64,000 nt of DNA, taken from positions 620,001 through 684,000 of the forward strand of contig NZ_QHKM01000001.1 of NCBI RefSeq assembly GCF_003258365.1, in the 5' to 3' direction. The translations under genes were made by a program, and so were the position numbers. Below, piece by piece: positions 16,651 to 25,093 of this stretch (positions within the stretch are counted from its first letter, which is position 1; every line of letters begins with the position of its first letter). The notes beneath the pieces are model-generated. The model had not been told where the DNA came from. It searched no databases and saw only the letters and a program-made list of their open reading frames with translations. This DNA is from Hymenobacter edaphi (GTDB taxonomy: Bacteria > Bacteroidota > Bacteroidia > Cytophagales > Hymenobacteraceae).

Positions 16651-17379
16651 CTAGCCACGGGCGTAGCGGAAAATGGTCCACAGAATCTTGTAGCCCGCGC
16701 CCAGCGTGCCCTTCACCGTGCCCGACACCTTCGACACGCCGATGCGGCGGCGGTAGCGCACCGGCACTTCGGCGCAGCGCAGGCCCTGTTTGGCGGCTTT
16801 CAGCTGCATTTCCACCGTCCAGCCGTAGGTCTGGTCCTGCATGTCGAGGCGGCGCAGGGCCTCGGCCCGGATGGCGCGGAACGGGCCCAGGTCGGTGAAG
16901 CGCGCCCCGTAGAGGCGGCGCAGCAGCGTGGTGGCCAGCCAGTTGCCAAAAATCTGCTGGGGCAGCATGGCGCCCGGCTCGCGCTGGCCCAGGGCCCGGG
17001 AGCCGATGACCATGTCCACGCCGTCGTCCAGAATCGGGCGCACCAGCTCGGGCAGCTGCTCGGGGTAGTCGGAGTAGTCGCCGTCGAGAAACACGATGAT
17101 ATCGGGCTGCTGGTGGGGCGGGCGGGCGTAGCAGTGGGCCATGCCGCGCAGGCAGGCGTAGCCGTAGCCGGGGCGGTCTTCGCGCAGCACGGTGGCCCCG
17201 CCGGCGCGGGCCGGGGTGGCCGTGTCGTCGGTCGAGGCGTTGTCGACCACGATAACCTCGCGCACCCAGTTCCAGGGAATGTCGCGGAGCACCGGCCCGA
17301 TGCTGCGGGCTTCGTTGTGGGCCGGGATGATAACGTCGATGAGCGGAAGCGGGGAGGGCGGGGCGGGGGAAGGGGGCAT
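16651..17379 (-). CDS. family-2 glycosyltransferase, dolichyl/polyprenyl-phosphate mannose synthase-like
   Basis: This 242-residue cytosolic GT2 shows PLIDVIIPAHNEARSI, IVVDNASTDDT, IIVFLDGDYSDYPEQ (the DxD) and a DLGPFRAIRAEAL acceptor segment, ending with YRRRIGVSKVSGTVKG. This pattern matches DPM-synthase-like enzymes that load sugar onto polyprenyl phosphate, a suitable donor for the GT-C protein encoded at the end of the same operon. The ATG at 17379 follows the small membrane protein gene by 68 nt. No C-terminal membrane helices are present. Confidence 0.9.
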   Translation of the reverse strand: MPPSPAPPSPLPLIDVIIPAHNEARSIGPVLRDIPWNWVREVIVVDNASTDDTATPARAGGATVLREDRPGYGYACLRGMAHCYARPPHQQPDIIVFLDGDYSDYPEQLPELVRPILDDGVDMVIGSRALGQREPGAMLPQQIFGNWLATTLLRRLYGARFTDLGPFRAIRAEALRRLDMQDQTYGWTVEMQLKAAKQGLRCAEVPVRYRRRIGVSKVSGTVKGTLGAGYKILWTIFRYARG

Positions 17380-17447
17380 GCGGCGCGAATCAGGGCGCAA
17401 AAGTGGGGACAAGCCGCCGAACCGGCGGCAACCGGCGCGGCGGCCGG

Positions 17448-17873
17448 CTATTCGTGGCGGCGGCGCTGCAGCACCCGGCGGTGCCAGCGGCCGGCGCGGT
17501 TGCTGGTTTGCAGCTCGGCTTCCTCGCTCAAAATCAGGTAGAGGCTGTAGCCGAATACGAAGGCCGTGGCCCCGCTCAGCAGCCAGCCCCAGCTGCGGGT
17601 GAAGGCCAGGAAGAAGTCGTAGCACATGACGGCGCCCGGCACGGCGGCAGCCAGCACGGCCATGCGCCGCGAGGGGCGGGGCTGCTCGAAGAGCAGGGTG
17701 GCCAGGAAGGCCGTCAGCAGCACCGTCTGGTGAATGGCCTCGCCCATCCACCACGGCAGCAGGTTGTTGAAGCCGATAAAGCGCGACACGGCGCGCAGCA
17801 CGTAGGCCAGCGCCGCCGCTTCCACGATGGCCAGCAACAGGGGCAGCAAGGGGCGTAGTACGAGTCGGGCCAT
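17448..17873 (-). CDS. small polytopic membrane protein of the glycan operon
   Basis: This 141-residue protein has four hydrophobic segments (about 5-28, 45-63, 72-92, 95-115) and a basic C-terminal tail. Its size and topology resemble GtrA-like or phospholipid-carrier-associated small membrane proteins next to DPM-synthase-like genes, but I see no diagnostic motif. The ATG at 17873 was chosen; a GTG two codons earlier is equally possible. It is the first gene of the minus-strand glycan operon. Confidence 0.7.
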   Translation of the reverse strand: MARLVLRPLLPLLLAIVEAAALAYVLRAVSRFIGFNNLLPWWMGEAIHQTVLLTAFLATLLFEQPRPSRRMAVLAAAVPGAVMCYDFFLAFTRSWGWLLSGATAFVFGYSLYLILSEEAELQTSNRAGRWHRRVLQRRRHE

Positions 17874-18150
17874 AGGCACGGGCTAGGGTGGGAGCAAGGC
17901 GGGGAGCAGCGGGCCGCGCGGGGCGGCGCTGCACATACGCGCCGACCGGGCCGGTTGGTTTTCCGCCGCGGCGCCGAAGTCGGGCCTTCCAATATACCGG
18001 TTTCGCGCGGGCCCGAGCGCGGGGGCGGCCCAACGCGAAAAAGCCCGGGCCGGCGCGACAGGGGTGGCGCGGTGGCCTGGCCCTCATTGCCGAACCGAAT
18101 CGGCGGGCTACTTTTAGCACTCCTTTCGTCCGACTCTCAGCTGCTTCCCC
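17874..18150. other. 277-nt divergent spacer
   Basis: The spacer separates the glycan operon from the first GAF gene. It holds a TACTTTTA promoter-like element at about 18109, 42 nt before the GTG of the GAF gene. I see no small gene or structured RNA. Confidence 0.4.
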
Positions 18151-18825
18151 GTGCCTCCATCCTCCCGCCTGCCAGCGCTGCACTCGTACGACATCCTGCA
18201 CTCGGCCCAGGAGCCGCTGTTCGACGACCTGACGGCCCTGGCCGCCTACATTTTCAGCGTGCCGGTGGCGCGCATTGCCTTCGTGGCCGACGAGGAGGTG
18301 TGGCACAAAGCCGGCGTGGGCATGCCCGCGCAGGACAGCCTGCCGATTGAGCAGAGCATCTGCCCGCAGGCCGTGCGCCACGAGCTGCCGGTGCTCGTCT
18401 TCCCCGATCTGGCCGCCCGGCCCGAGCTCAGCACCCCGGCCATGCGGGCCCAGCAGGTGGTGTTCTACGCCGGGGCCCAGCTGCGGGCGCCCCAGGGCGG
18501 CTGCCTGGGCACGCTGTGCCTGGCCGGCTACGAGCCCCGTGAGCTAACCGCGGCCGAGCAGCAGATGCTGGCGCACCTGGCCGAGCTGACCATGCTGGCC
18601 CTGGAAGCCCGCCGCCGCCTGCGCGCCGCCGACGCCGGCCGCTGGGAGCAGCTGCGCCGGACCGCCGAAACCGAGCTGCGCAACCAGATGGCCCTGGTGC
18701 GCTACCTGAAAGTGCGCAGCGGCGGGCAGGTGCCCGTGCCCGCCGATTTTCTGGAGGAAGTGAGCCGCCGCCTGCGCGAAGTGGCTGATATTCTGGCTGC
18801 TGCCGGGCAAGAGCAAGCCCGGTAA
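18151..18825 (+). CDS. GAF domain protein (paralogue 1)
   Basis: This 224-residue soluble protein has one GAF domain at about residues 20-150. PLFDDLTALAAYIFSVPVARIAFV and VWHKAGVGMP are its hallmarks, followed by a helical C-terminus (LEARRRLRAADAGRWEQLRR). There is no kinase, cyclase or phosphodiesterase module, so it should be a sensor or adaptor. The start is GTG, supported by the spacing of a TACTTTTA element upstream. It is followed 60 nt later by a clear paralogue. Cofactor and partner are unknown. Confidence 0.87.
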   Translation: MPPSSRLPALHSYDILHSAQEPLFDDLTALAAYIFSVPVARIAFVADEEVWHKAGVGMPAQDSLPIEQSICPQAVRHELPVLVFPDLAARPELSTPAMRAQQVVFYAGAQLRAPQGGCLGTLCLAGYEPRELTAAEQQMLAHLAELTMLALEARRRLRAADAGRWEQLRRTAETELRNQMALVRYLKVRSGGQVPVPADFLEEVSRRLREVADILAAAGQEQAR

Positions 18826-18885
18826 CCCACTGGCGGCCGAATATTCACGTACTTTGTGCCCGTACCTACCCCGTTGGAATTCCGC

Positions 18886-19590
18886 ATGCCGCCTTACGTT
18901 CAGCCCGCCTCGCTTATTCCGGCTACCGAACCGACGCGCCTGCGTACGCTCTACCGGTACGAGATTCTGAACACCACTCCGGAGCCGATTTTCGACGACT
19001 ACGTGGCTTTGGCCGCGCAGCTCTTCAATCTGCCCATCTCGCTGATTTCCCTGGTCGGCGCTGAAGACGTGTTTTTCAAGGCCAACGTGGGCCTGCCGGG
19101 CCTGGAATCCGTGCCCCGGGCCGATAGTCTGTGTTCGGCGGCCGTGCTGGAGGATACTGCCATAGCCTTTCCCGATCTGGAGCAGGAGCGCTGCAACCTG
19201 GTGAACCCGGCCGTGGCCGAAGTCGCCGGGCTGCGCTGCTACGCCGGGGCCCCGCTGCGCATGCCCGAAGGCGAGAACATCGGGACCATGTGCGTTATCG
19301 GACGGGAGCCGCGCGTGTTTACCCCGACCGAACATGACCTGCTGGCCCGGTTGGCCGGTTTGGTAAGCCAGACCATCGAACTGCGGGCCCGCCTGCTGAC
19401 GCCGGGCCGCCCCGAGCCCTGGGAGCAGGCGCAGCGCGAACTGCAGGGCTACCTGCACGAAAGCTCGACACTGGCGCGCTACCTGGCCGCCCGCACCAAC
19501 GGCGCCGCCTTTTTCAGCGACGACGTGCTGCAAACCGTCAACCGCCGCCTGGACATCATCGATCAGGCCCTGCGCCGCCTGCTGCGCTAA
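18886..19590 (+). CDS. GAF domain protein (paralogue 2)
   Basis: This 234-residue paralogue of the preceding gene has the same layout: PIFDDYVALAAQLFNLPISLISLV, VFFKANVGLPGLESV, and a helical tail that ends in VNRRLDIIDQALRRLL. The ATG at 18886 is preferred over an in-frame GTG at 18856, because that GTG overlaps a TACTTTG promoter-like element at 18850-18856 and would lie upstream of the transcript start. Each GAF gene therefore seems to have its own promoter. The ligand is unknown. Confidence 0.87.
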   Translation: MPPYVQPASLIPATEPTRLRTLYRYEILNTTPEPIFDDYVALAAQLFNLPISLISLVGAEDVFFKANVGLPGLESVPRADSLCSAAVLEDTAIAFPDLEQERCNLVNPAVAEVAGLRCYAGAPLRMPEGENIGTMCVIGREPRVFTPTEHDLLARLAGLVSQTIELRARLLTPGRPEPWEQAQRELQGYLHESSTLARYLAARTNGAAFFSDDVLQTVNRRLDIIDQALRRLLR

Positions 19591-19707
19591 GACGCCGGAC
19601 CCGTAGCGCGCGTCCGCCAGATAGTAGTTTCCTCGCCGGAACAACTATCGTTCAACGAGTAAGGTTACAATCTGCCGGACGCGGGCTACGGGCCCGCGCT
19701 ACACGGA

Positions 19708-19754
19708 AACCACCGCGGGCCCCGACTGTCTGGCAGTCGGGGCCCGCGGTGGTT
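19708..19754. terminator. perfect 21-bp hairpin downstream of the GH43 gene
   Basis: The arms 19708-19728 and 19734-19754 are exact complements with a 5-nt loop. It lies 26 nt past the GH43 stop on the minus strand and also after the GAF genes on the plus strand, so it can serve both. T-runs are short on either side. Confidence 0.75.
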
Positions 19755-19779
19755 CTGGGCGACAAACTTGCCGCGCGGT

Positions 19780-20910
19780 CTACTGCGTCACCAGCGGCTC
19801 GATGGTTTCGATGCTGCCGTCGGGGCGGCGCTTGAGCTCGGTCACTTTCACGTTGCGCAGGTGGGTCTTGCCCGATAGCTCCGTGTCGTGGTAGAAGATG
19901 TACCACTTGCCCTTGTGCTCGATGATGGAGTGGTGCGTGGTCCAGCCCTGCACCGGGTTCATGATGACGCCCTTGTAGGTAAACGGCCCGGTGGGCTTGT
20001 CGCCCACGGCGTACACCAGCAGGTGGGTGTCGCCGGTGGAGTAGGAGTAGTAGTACTTGCCCTGGTACTTGTGCAGCCAGCCACCCTCGAAAAAGCGGCG
20101 CTTGGTGTCGCCGGCCAGCAGGGGCTTGCCGTTTTCGTCCAGAATCTGCACTTCCTGCACCGGCCCGGCGAAGCTGCGCATGTCCTTGCTCAACCGTGCC
20201 ACCCGCGGGCCGATGGCCACGGCCTGCGCGGGCTGGTTGGGCGCCACCGTCGAGTCGTACTGCGCGCCGCGCCAGCGCTGCAACTGCCCGCCCCAGATGC
20301 CGCCGAAGTACAGGTAGCTCTGCCCGTCGGCATCGGTAAACACGTTCGGGTCGATGCTGTAGGAGCCGGCAATGGGCTGGGGGTCGGCCTTGAACGGGCC
20401 GGTGGGCGCGGTGCTGGTGGCTACGCCGAGGCGGAACACGTCCTGCTTGTCCTTCACCGGGAAGTAGAGGTAGTAGGTGCCGTTCTTGAACTCCGCATCG
20501 GGCGCCCAGAGCTGGCGCCCGGCCCAGGGAATGTCCTTGATATCCAGCGCCACGCCGTGGTCCGTCACCCGGCCGCCCACGCTGTCCATCGACAGCACGT
20601 GGTAGTCGCGCATGGCGAAGTGGGCCCCGTTGTCGTCCTCCGGCACGCCCGCGTCGATGTCGTGCGAGGGGTAGACGTAGATGCGGCCGCCGAACACGTG
20701 CGCCGAGGGGTCGGCCGTGTAGATGTCGCGCACCAGCGGCGCCGACAGGAACTTCGGCTTCGCGGCGGTGGGCGTAGCGGCGGAGTCGGCGGCGGGCGGG
20801 GCGGTGGTAGCTTCGGACGACGAAGAATTGCTCTGGCAGGCGGCGCCGGCCAGCAGCAGCGGCAGGCCAAAACCGAGCAGGTAAGCCTTCGAGAGGCGGG
20901 AAACGAGCAT
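19780..20910 (-). CDS. glycoside hydrolase family 43 lipoprotein (arabinosidase/xylosidase-like)
   Basis: This 376-residue protein has an N-terminal lipoprotein signal (LLGFGLPLLLAGAAC) and a Ser/Ala/Thr-rich linker, then a five-bladed GH43 propeller. The catalytic residues are visible: Asp in YTADPSAHVF (base), Asp in LWAPDAEFK (pKa modulator) and Glu in FFEGGWLHK (acid). This predicts removal of arabinose or xylose side chains from plant polysaccharide at the cell surface. No SusC/SusD genes are adjacent, so it is not part of a classical PUL. The ATG at 20910 was chosen over upstream starts that lack a signal peptide. Confidence 0.92.
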   Translation of the reverse strand: MLVSRLSKAYLLGFGLPLLLAGAACQSNSSSSEATTAPPAADSAATPTAAKPKFLSAPLVRDIYTADPSAHVFGGRIYVYPSHDIDAGVPEDDNGAHFAMRDYHVLSMDSVGGRVTDHGVALDIKDIPWAGRQLWAPDAEFKNGTYYLYFPVKDKQDVFRLGVATSTAPTGPFKADPQPIAGSYSIDPNVFTDADGQSYLYFGGIWGGQLQRWRGAQYDSTVAPNQPAQAVAIGPRVARLSKDMRSFAGPVQEVQILDENGKPLLAGDTKRRFFEGGWLHKYQGKYYYSYSTGDTHLLVYAVGDKPTGPFTYKGVIMNPVQGWTTHHSIIEHKGKWYIFYHDTELSGKTHLRNVKVTELKRRPDGSIETIEPLVTQ

Positions 20911-21101
20911 GGGCGGAAGATAGGTGAAGCGTTGGTTCCGCAAAAAACACCGCCTGGTTCCGGAAAACGACCGATATAGATAGGTTCCGAATCCGCATCG
21001 GGGAATTTCAGACCGCCGCCGCCGGAAAAGCCGCAAAGCTGGCTTCTGTGCCGTATTTTGCGCGTCTTATTCGCGCCTTCACGGCGCCTGAATCGATTTC
21101 G

Positions 21102-21662
21102 ATGGGAGCTTTACTGACCGATTTGCTGCAGCGCGCCCAGCGCACCCGCCGCGTGGTGGCCCTGCAGGCCGCCGGCGAACTGTACCTGGGCTACGTGCTC
21201 AGCCACAACCCCGACCTGGTGCTGCTGCGCACCATCACCCGCCAGGGCATGCTCACCGGCGTGCGCAGCATCGCGCTGCCCGAAGTGGCCCAGGTGCACT
21301 TCGACGATAAGTACGTGCGCCTGATCGAGTTCAAGGAGCAGCACCCCGAGGCCGTCTACGGCCTGCCCACTGCCCCCGACGGCCTCGACCAGCACTACCT
21401 CACCGTGCCCGCCCTGCTGCAGCGTGCCCACGAAGCGCACCAGCTGGTGCAGCTCGTCACCTCCAACTCCCAGAACGACCCCTACGGCTACGTGGTGCGC
21501 CTCACCGACGACGAGCTGCTGCTGGAAGTCTTCACCGCATTCGGCGAGCCCGACGGCCACACCGTGCTGCAGGTGGAGGACGTGCGCAGCGTGGTGTGGA
21601 GCGACGAGGAAACGCGCACCATCGAACTGCTGCTGCGGCAGCGGGCGGCGGAAAACCAGTAG
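21102..21662 (+). CDS. uncharacterised protein made of two similar halves
   Basis: This 186-residue cytosolic protein is not assigned to a family. Residues about 1-78 and 105-182 look like two copies of one domain: LLQRAQRTRRVVALQ...GYVLSHNPDLVLLRTI aligns with LLQRAHEAHQLVQLV...GYVVRLTDDELLLEVF. Each copy ends with an EVAQVHFDDKYVRLIEF or EDVRSVVWSDEETRTIEL strand. The strand-rich copies resemble small Sm- or SH3-like barrels. The ATG at 21102 is preferred to a GTG at 21048 because a TATTTTGCG promoter-like element lies at about 21054. A TPR gene starts 4 nt after its stop. Confidence 0.75.
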   Translation: MGALLTDLLQRAQRTRRVVALQAAGELYLGYVLSHNPDLVLLRTITRQGMLTGVRSIALPEVAQVHFDDKYVRLIEFKEQHPEAVYGLPTAPDGLDQHYLTVPALLQRAHEAHQLVQLVTSNSQNDPYGYVVRLTDDELLLEVFTAFGEPDGHTVLQVEDVRSVVWSDEETRTIELLLRQRAAENQ

Positions 21663-21666
21663 CCGG

Positions 21667-22395
21667 ATGGGTACGTGCTGGTTGCCGGGGATAATGATGT
21701 TGTTGGCACTGCCCGCCCTGGGGCAACGTGCCCAGCCAGTCGATGCCGTTGCCTTGGGCCGCTACGCCCTGGACCGTGGGGACGGCGCCGGGGCCAGCCG
21801 GCATTTTTCGGCGGCCCTGCAACGGCAGCCGGACAACGAAGAAGCGTTGGGGCTGCGCTGCAAAGCCAGGTACCAGCTTAAGGACTACGCCGGCACCCTG
21901 GCCGATGCGGAGCGGGTACTGGCCATCAACCCGGAGCAGTTTACCCAGCGGGATTATGAGGCGCTGCGCAACCTGGGCGTCATTCAGAACAGCCGCCGCG
22001 ACTTTGAAGCGGCCCGCCGTTACCTGCAGCAAGCCAAGGCCAAGCATGGCGCGGATACCCAGGACTACGAAGACATCGGCTACAGCTACCTGCAGCAGCA
22101 GAACGGCGCGGCGGCCTTGGCCGAGTTTCAGGCGATGGTAAAGCTGGATCCACAGTCGAAGAAGGCGCGTTACGGCGTGGGCAAAAGCCTGTACCTGCTG
22201 CAGCGCTTCCCCGAGTCGGTGGCGGCGTTCGACGAAGCCATTAAGCTCGACCCAGGCTACGCGTTGGCTTACCAAAACCGGGGGGCGGCTAAGATGTCGG
22301 CGGGCGACCAGGCGGGCGGCTGCCGGGATTGGCAGAAAGCCAGCGAACTGGGGGTGGGGGAGCTGCGGCCCCTGCTGAAGCAGTATTGTCCCTAA
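21667..22395 (+). CDS. secreted tetratricopeptide repeat protein
   Basis: This 242-residue protein has an N-terminal hydrophobic export signal (CWLPGIMMLLALPALGQ). It has about five TPR units between residues 28 and 230: GRYALDRGDGAGASRHFSAAL, ARYQLKDYAGTLADAERVL, YLQQQNGAAALAEFQAMV, SLYLLQRFPESVAAFDEAI and AYQNRGAAKMSAGDQAGG. It should act as a periplasmic protein-protein scaffold. The ATG lies 4 nt after the stop of the duplicated-domain gene, so the two are probably one transcription unit. Confidence 0.85.
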   Translation: MGTCWLPGIMMLLALPALGQRAQPVDAVALGRYALDRGDGAGASRHFSAALQRQPDNEEALGLRCKARYQLKDYAGTLADAERVLAINPEQFTQRDYEALRNLGVIQNSRRDFEAARRYLQQAKAKHGADTQDYEDIGYSYLQQQNGAAALAEFQAMVKLDPQSKKARYGVGKSLYLLQRFPESVAAFDEAIKLDPGYALAYQNRGAAKMSAGDQAGGCRDWQKASELGVGELRPLLKQYCP

Positions 22396-22519
22396 AAGGC
22401 AAATCCTTCCGCTGAGTGCCGCCGGGCGTAATGCCGCCAAGTCGGCTGCCCAGCGCGGGCGGGTATCCGGCCGAACGCGGCATTTCTGCGTAACTCGGGG
22501 CTCCACCAAGCTTCTTTCG

Positions 22520-23521
22520 ATGCCTCGTTTGCTTCTCTTCGTGCTGGCGGCGCTGCTGCTCAGTGGCCGCCCGGCCGCGGCGCAGTCGGCCGTGCCCCCC
22601 GTGCTCAACGCCACCCTCGACGACTACGACTACCCGCACCCGGTGCAGTACCTGCCGCTGCGGCTGGAGGGCCAGCCCGTGCGCATGGCCTACATGGACG
22701 TGCGGCCCACCGCCGCGGCCAACGGCCGCACCGTGCTGCTGCTGCACGGCAAAAACTTCTTCGGGGCCTACTGGCGCGGCACCATCGAGGCGCTGACCAA
22801 GGCCGGCTTCCGGGTGGTGGTGCCCGATCAGGTGGGCTTCGGCAAGTCCGACAAGCCCAACCTGCACTACTCCTTTCACCAGCTGGCCCGCAATACCAAG
22901 ACCCTGCTCGACACCCTGGGCGTGAAAAAAGCCGTGGTGCTGGGCCACAGCATGGGCGGGATGCTGGCCACGCGCTTTGCCATCGAATACCCGGCCGCCA
23001 CCGAGCGGCTGGTGCTCGAAAACCCCATCGGGCTGGAAGACTACCGCCGCGGCGTGCCCTTCCAGACGGTGCTCGACGCCACCCGCACCGAGCTGCAGGC
23101 CACCGAGGCGAGCATCCGCAAGTACCACGCGAGCTACTACCCCGGCCCGTACCCGCAGGCCCACGACCAGTGGCTGCTGCCCCTGGCCGCCCAGACGCGC
23201 AGCCCCGATTTCCCCACCGTGGCCGTGGCCAGCGCCCTCACCTACGACATGATCTACCAGCAGCCCGTGTGCTACGAGTTCGACCGGGTGCAGGCGCCCA
23301 CGCTGCTCCTCATCGGGCAGAAAGACCGCACGGTGGTGGGCAAGGGCCTCATCAAAGACCAGAAGGTGCTGGAAAAGCTGGGCCAGTACCCCGCCCTGGG
23401 CCAGCGCACGGCCAAAGCCATCAAGGGCAGCAAGCTGGTGGAGCTGCCCGGCGTGGGCCACATTCCGCACCTGCAGGAGCCGCAGCAGTTCTACGCCGCC
23501 GTGCTGGCGTTTCTGAAGTGA
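22520..23521 (+). CDS. secreted alpha/beta hydrolase
   Basis: This 333-residue protein starts with a signal peptide (RLLLFVLAALLLSGRPAAAQS). The hydrolase fold shows VLLLHGKNFFGAYW, the nucleophile in VVLGHSMGGML, an acid in LIGQKDRTVVG and a His in LPGVGHIPHLQ. The substrate is unknown; esterase and haloalkane- or epoxide-hydrolase-like activities are possible. The upstream 124 nt carry no obvious promoter box. Confidence 0.9.
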   Translation: MPRLLLFVLAALLLSGRPAAAQSAVPPVLNATLDDYDYPHPVQYLPLRLEGQPVRMAYMDVRPTAAANGRTVLLLHGKNFFGAYWRGTIEALTKAGFRVVVPDQVGFGKSDKPNLHYSFHQLARNTKTLLDTLGVKKAVVLGHSMGGMLATRFAIEYPAATERLVLENPIGLEDYRRGVPFQTVLDATRTELQATEASIRKYHASYYPGPYPQAHDQWLLPLAAQTRSPDFPTVAVASALTYDMIYQQPVCYEFDRVQAPTLLLIGQKDRTVVGKGLIKDQKVLEKLGQYPALGQRTAKAIKGSKLVELPGVGHIPHLQEPQQFYAAVLAFLK

Positions 23522-23639
23522 GCCTGGCAGCAGGAGCTGGGCGGCATGTTGGGGAATGACCGCCACATACGACGGGCAGCGTTGCAACACCTGCGGGACT
23601 TGGTACGTCTTTCAACTGATTGACTAATAGCTATTCAGT

Positions 23640-23987
23640 ATGAAGCCCGGCCTTCTGCTTATCTGCTTTCTGCTGCTGGCGGGCAATGCCATTGCCCAGC
23701 AGAAGCCCGCCAAACCCGCCATCGAGCCCATGCCCAAAGCGCCGCTTAGGGTTGACCGCCTCTACCCCGCCCACGACGCACCGCTGCGCTTGACCGACCG
23801 CGCGCCCGTGCCGCCCGCGCCCGGCAGCTACCGCGCCGAGCCCTACGCCCTGCGCGTAGCGGTGCCCGCCCCGCACCCCGATTCTATTGCCGTGGTGCGG
23901 CTGGGCTGGAAACAGCCGGACCGGATGCCGCACCTGCCGCTGCCCAAGGTGCGGCTGGTGCCGGAAGGCGCTCAGAAGCTGCCCTAA
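23640..23987 (+). CDS. small secreted Pro-rich protein
   Basis: This 115-residue protein has a clear signal peptide (KPGLLLICFLLLAGNAIAQQ) and a Pro/Lys-rich low-complexity mature part with no Cys and no motif I recognise. It is convergent with the FGE-type lipoprotein gene, with only 5 nt between the two coding ends, which supports both being real. Function is unknown. Confidence 0.6.
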   Translation: MKPGLLLICFLLLAGNAIAQQKPAKPAIEPMPKAPLRVDRLYPAHDAPLRLTDRAPVPPAPGSYRAEPYALRVAVPAPHPDSIAVVRLGWKQPDRMPHLPLPKVRLVPEGAQKLP

Positions 23988-23992
23988 GTGGC

Positions 23993-25018
23993 TTATTTAC
24001 GGTTGGGGTAGCTCACCGTGCACACGCAGCGGAACCCGACAGTGGGCGCGGGGCCGCGGTAGCTGCCGCGGGCTTTTAGCGTACAGGCTGCCAGCGGGTC
24101 CTGGTAGCTGCCGCCCTTGGTAATGCCTGGCTCCTGCACCAGTTCGGCCACGTTGCCCAAGGCTTGGTACAGGCCCTGGGCGTTGGAAGGGCCCTGATAC
24201 ACGTAGCCCGGCGTGGCGAGGCGCAGGAAATAAGGCTCGGCCTGGTCGTAGTTGATGATGGAGCGCAGCGGTTGAGTGGCATTATAAGCCTTGATGTCGG
24301 CGCTGATGCAGGCCACGTCGGTGCGGCTGCCGGAGCGGCGCTGCAGGTAAGCCGCGGCCCGAGGTTCCACGCGCAGCGGCATTTCCAGGCAGGTACTTCC
24401 GCCCGCGCTCAGGGCCGCGGCCTGCTCCCATTCGGCCTCGGTGGGCAGGCGGTAAGTGCAGCGTACGTAGTCGGTGCTGAGCGAATCGGGATGGTGCAGG
24501 TCCTTGTTGATTTCCCGGGTCACCACCCGGCTGCGCCAGCGGCAAAATTCCGCGGCCTGCTCGCGACTAATGCCTACCACCGGATAGTAGAGGTAAAATG
24601 GGTCGGTGTAATAATCGGATTGCGGCAGCGCCTCGGGGCGGGGCGCCCGGGCCGCGGCACTGCCGCCGGCCAGCTCGTACTGCCGCCACTCCTGGTTGGG
24701 TATTTCGGCCTCGTCGATGCCCCAGTCGGCACCGATGAGCAGGATGCCCGGCAGCGAGGGCAGCCGCCCGCCCGACTGCATTGCGGTGCTCTGAAATTTG
24801 GGCTTTGCCACCGGGCAGGCAGCTCCGCGAGAACTGAAGTACAGCACCCGGTCATCGGGAAAGCCATTATAATCAATGGGATGGGGCTGCAAGCGGGTGC
24901 CGGTGGAAGTGCTGTAGAGGCCGTTAAAGGCGCTGCTGGGCGGCCCGATTCTGAAGCAGGCACTGAGCAGGGGCAGGCCGGTCAGCACAACCAGCAACCG
25001 GCGGGAAAAGCGGGGCAT
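23993..25018 (-). CDS. formylglycine-generating-enzyme-like (SUMF1/FGE) lipoprotein
   Basis: This 341-residue protein has a lipoprotein signal (RRLLVVLTGLPLLSAC). The FGE-sulfatase fold is recognised by YRLPTEAEWEQAA, ALGNVAELVQE, ITKGGSYQDP and the terminal VGFRCV. Bacteroidetes GldJ/GldK-like proteins share this fold, but no gliding genes are near. The two active-site Cys of true FGEs are not clearly present in the right places, so it may be structural and not an oxidase. It is the last gene of the minus-strand run with the polyferredoxin, 75 nt downstream. Confidence 0.78.
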   Translation of the reverse strand: MPRFSRRLLVVLTGLPLLSACFRIGPPSSAFNGLYSTSTGTRLQPHPIDYNGFPDDRVLYFSSRGAACPVAKPKFQSTAMQSGGRLPSLPGILLIGADWGIDEAEIPNQEWRQYELAGGSAAARAPRPEALPQSDYYTDPFYLYYPVVGISREQAAEFCRWRSRVVTREINKDLHHPDSLSTDYVRCTYRLPTEAEWEQAAALSAGGSTCLEMPLRVEPRAAAYLQRRSGSRTDVACISADIKAYNATQPLRSIINYDQAEPYFLRLATPGYVYQGPSNAQGLYQALGNVAELVQEPGITKGGSYQDPLAACTLKARGSYRGPAPTVGFRCVCTVSYPNRK

Positions 25019-25093
25019 AAACGAGCAAGGCAACGCAGTGAGCCATCGGGGCCCGCTGCAATACTACAGGGCCCGCGGCAATCGACCGGCATG

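Noticed and set aside
19780-20910. Polysaccharide utilisation locus around the GH43 gene
   Set aside because: No SusC/SusD pair, sensor or further hydrolase nearby.
23993-25018. Gliding-motility lipoprotein GldJ/GldK
   Set aside because: Same FGE fold, but no gld neighbours and the context is an electron-transfer run.
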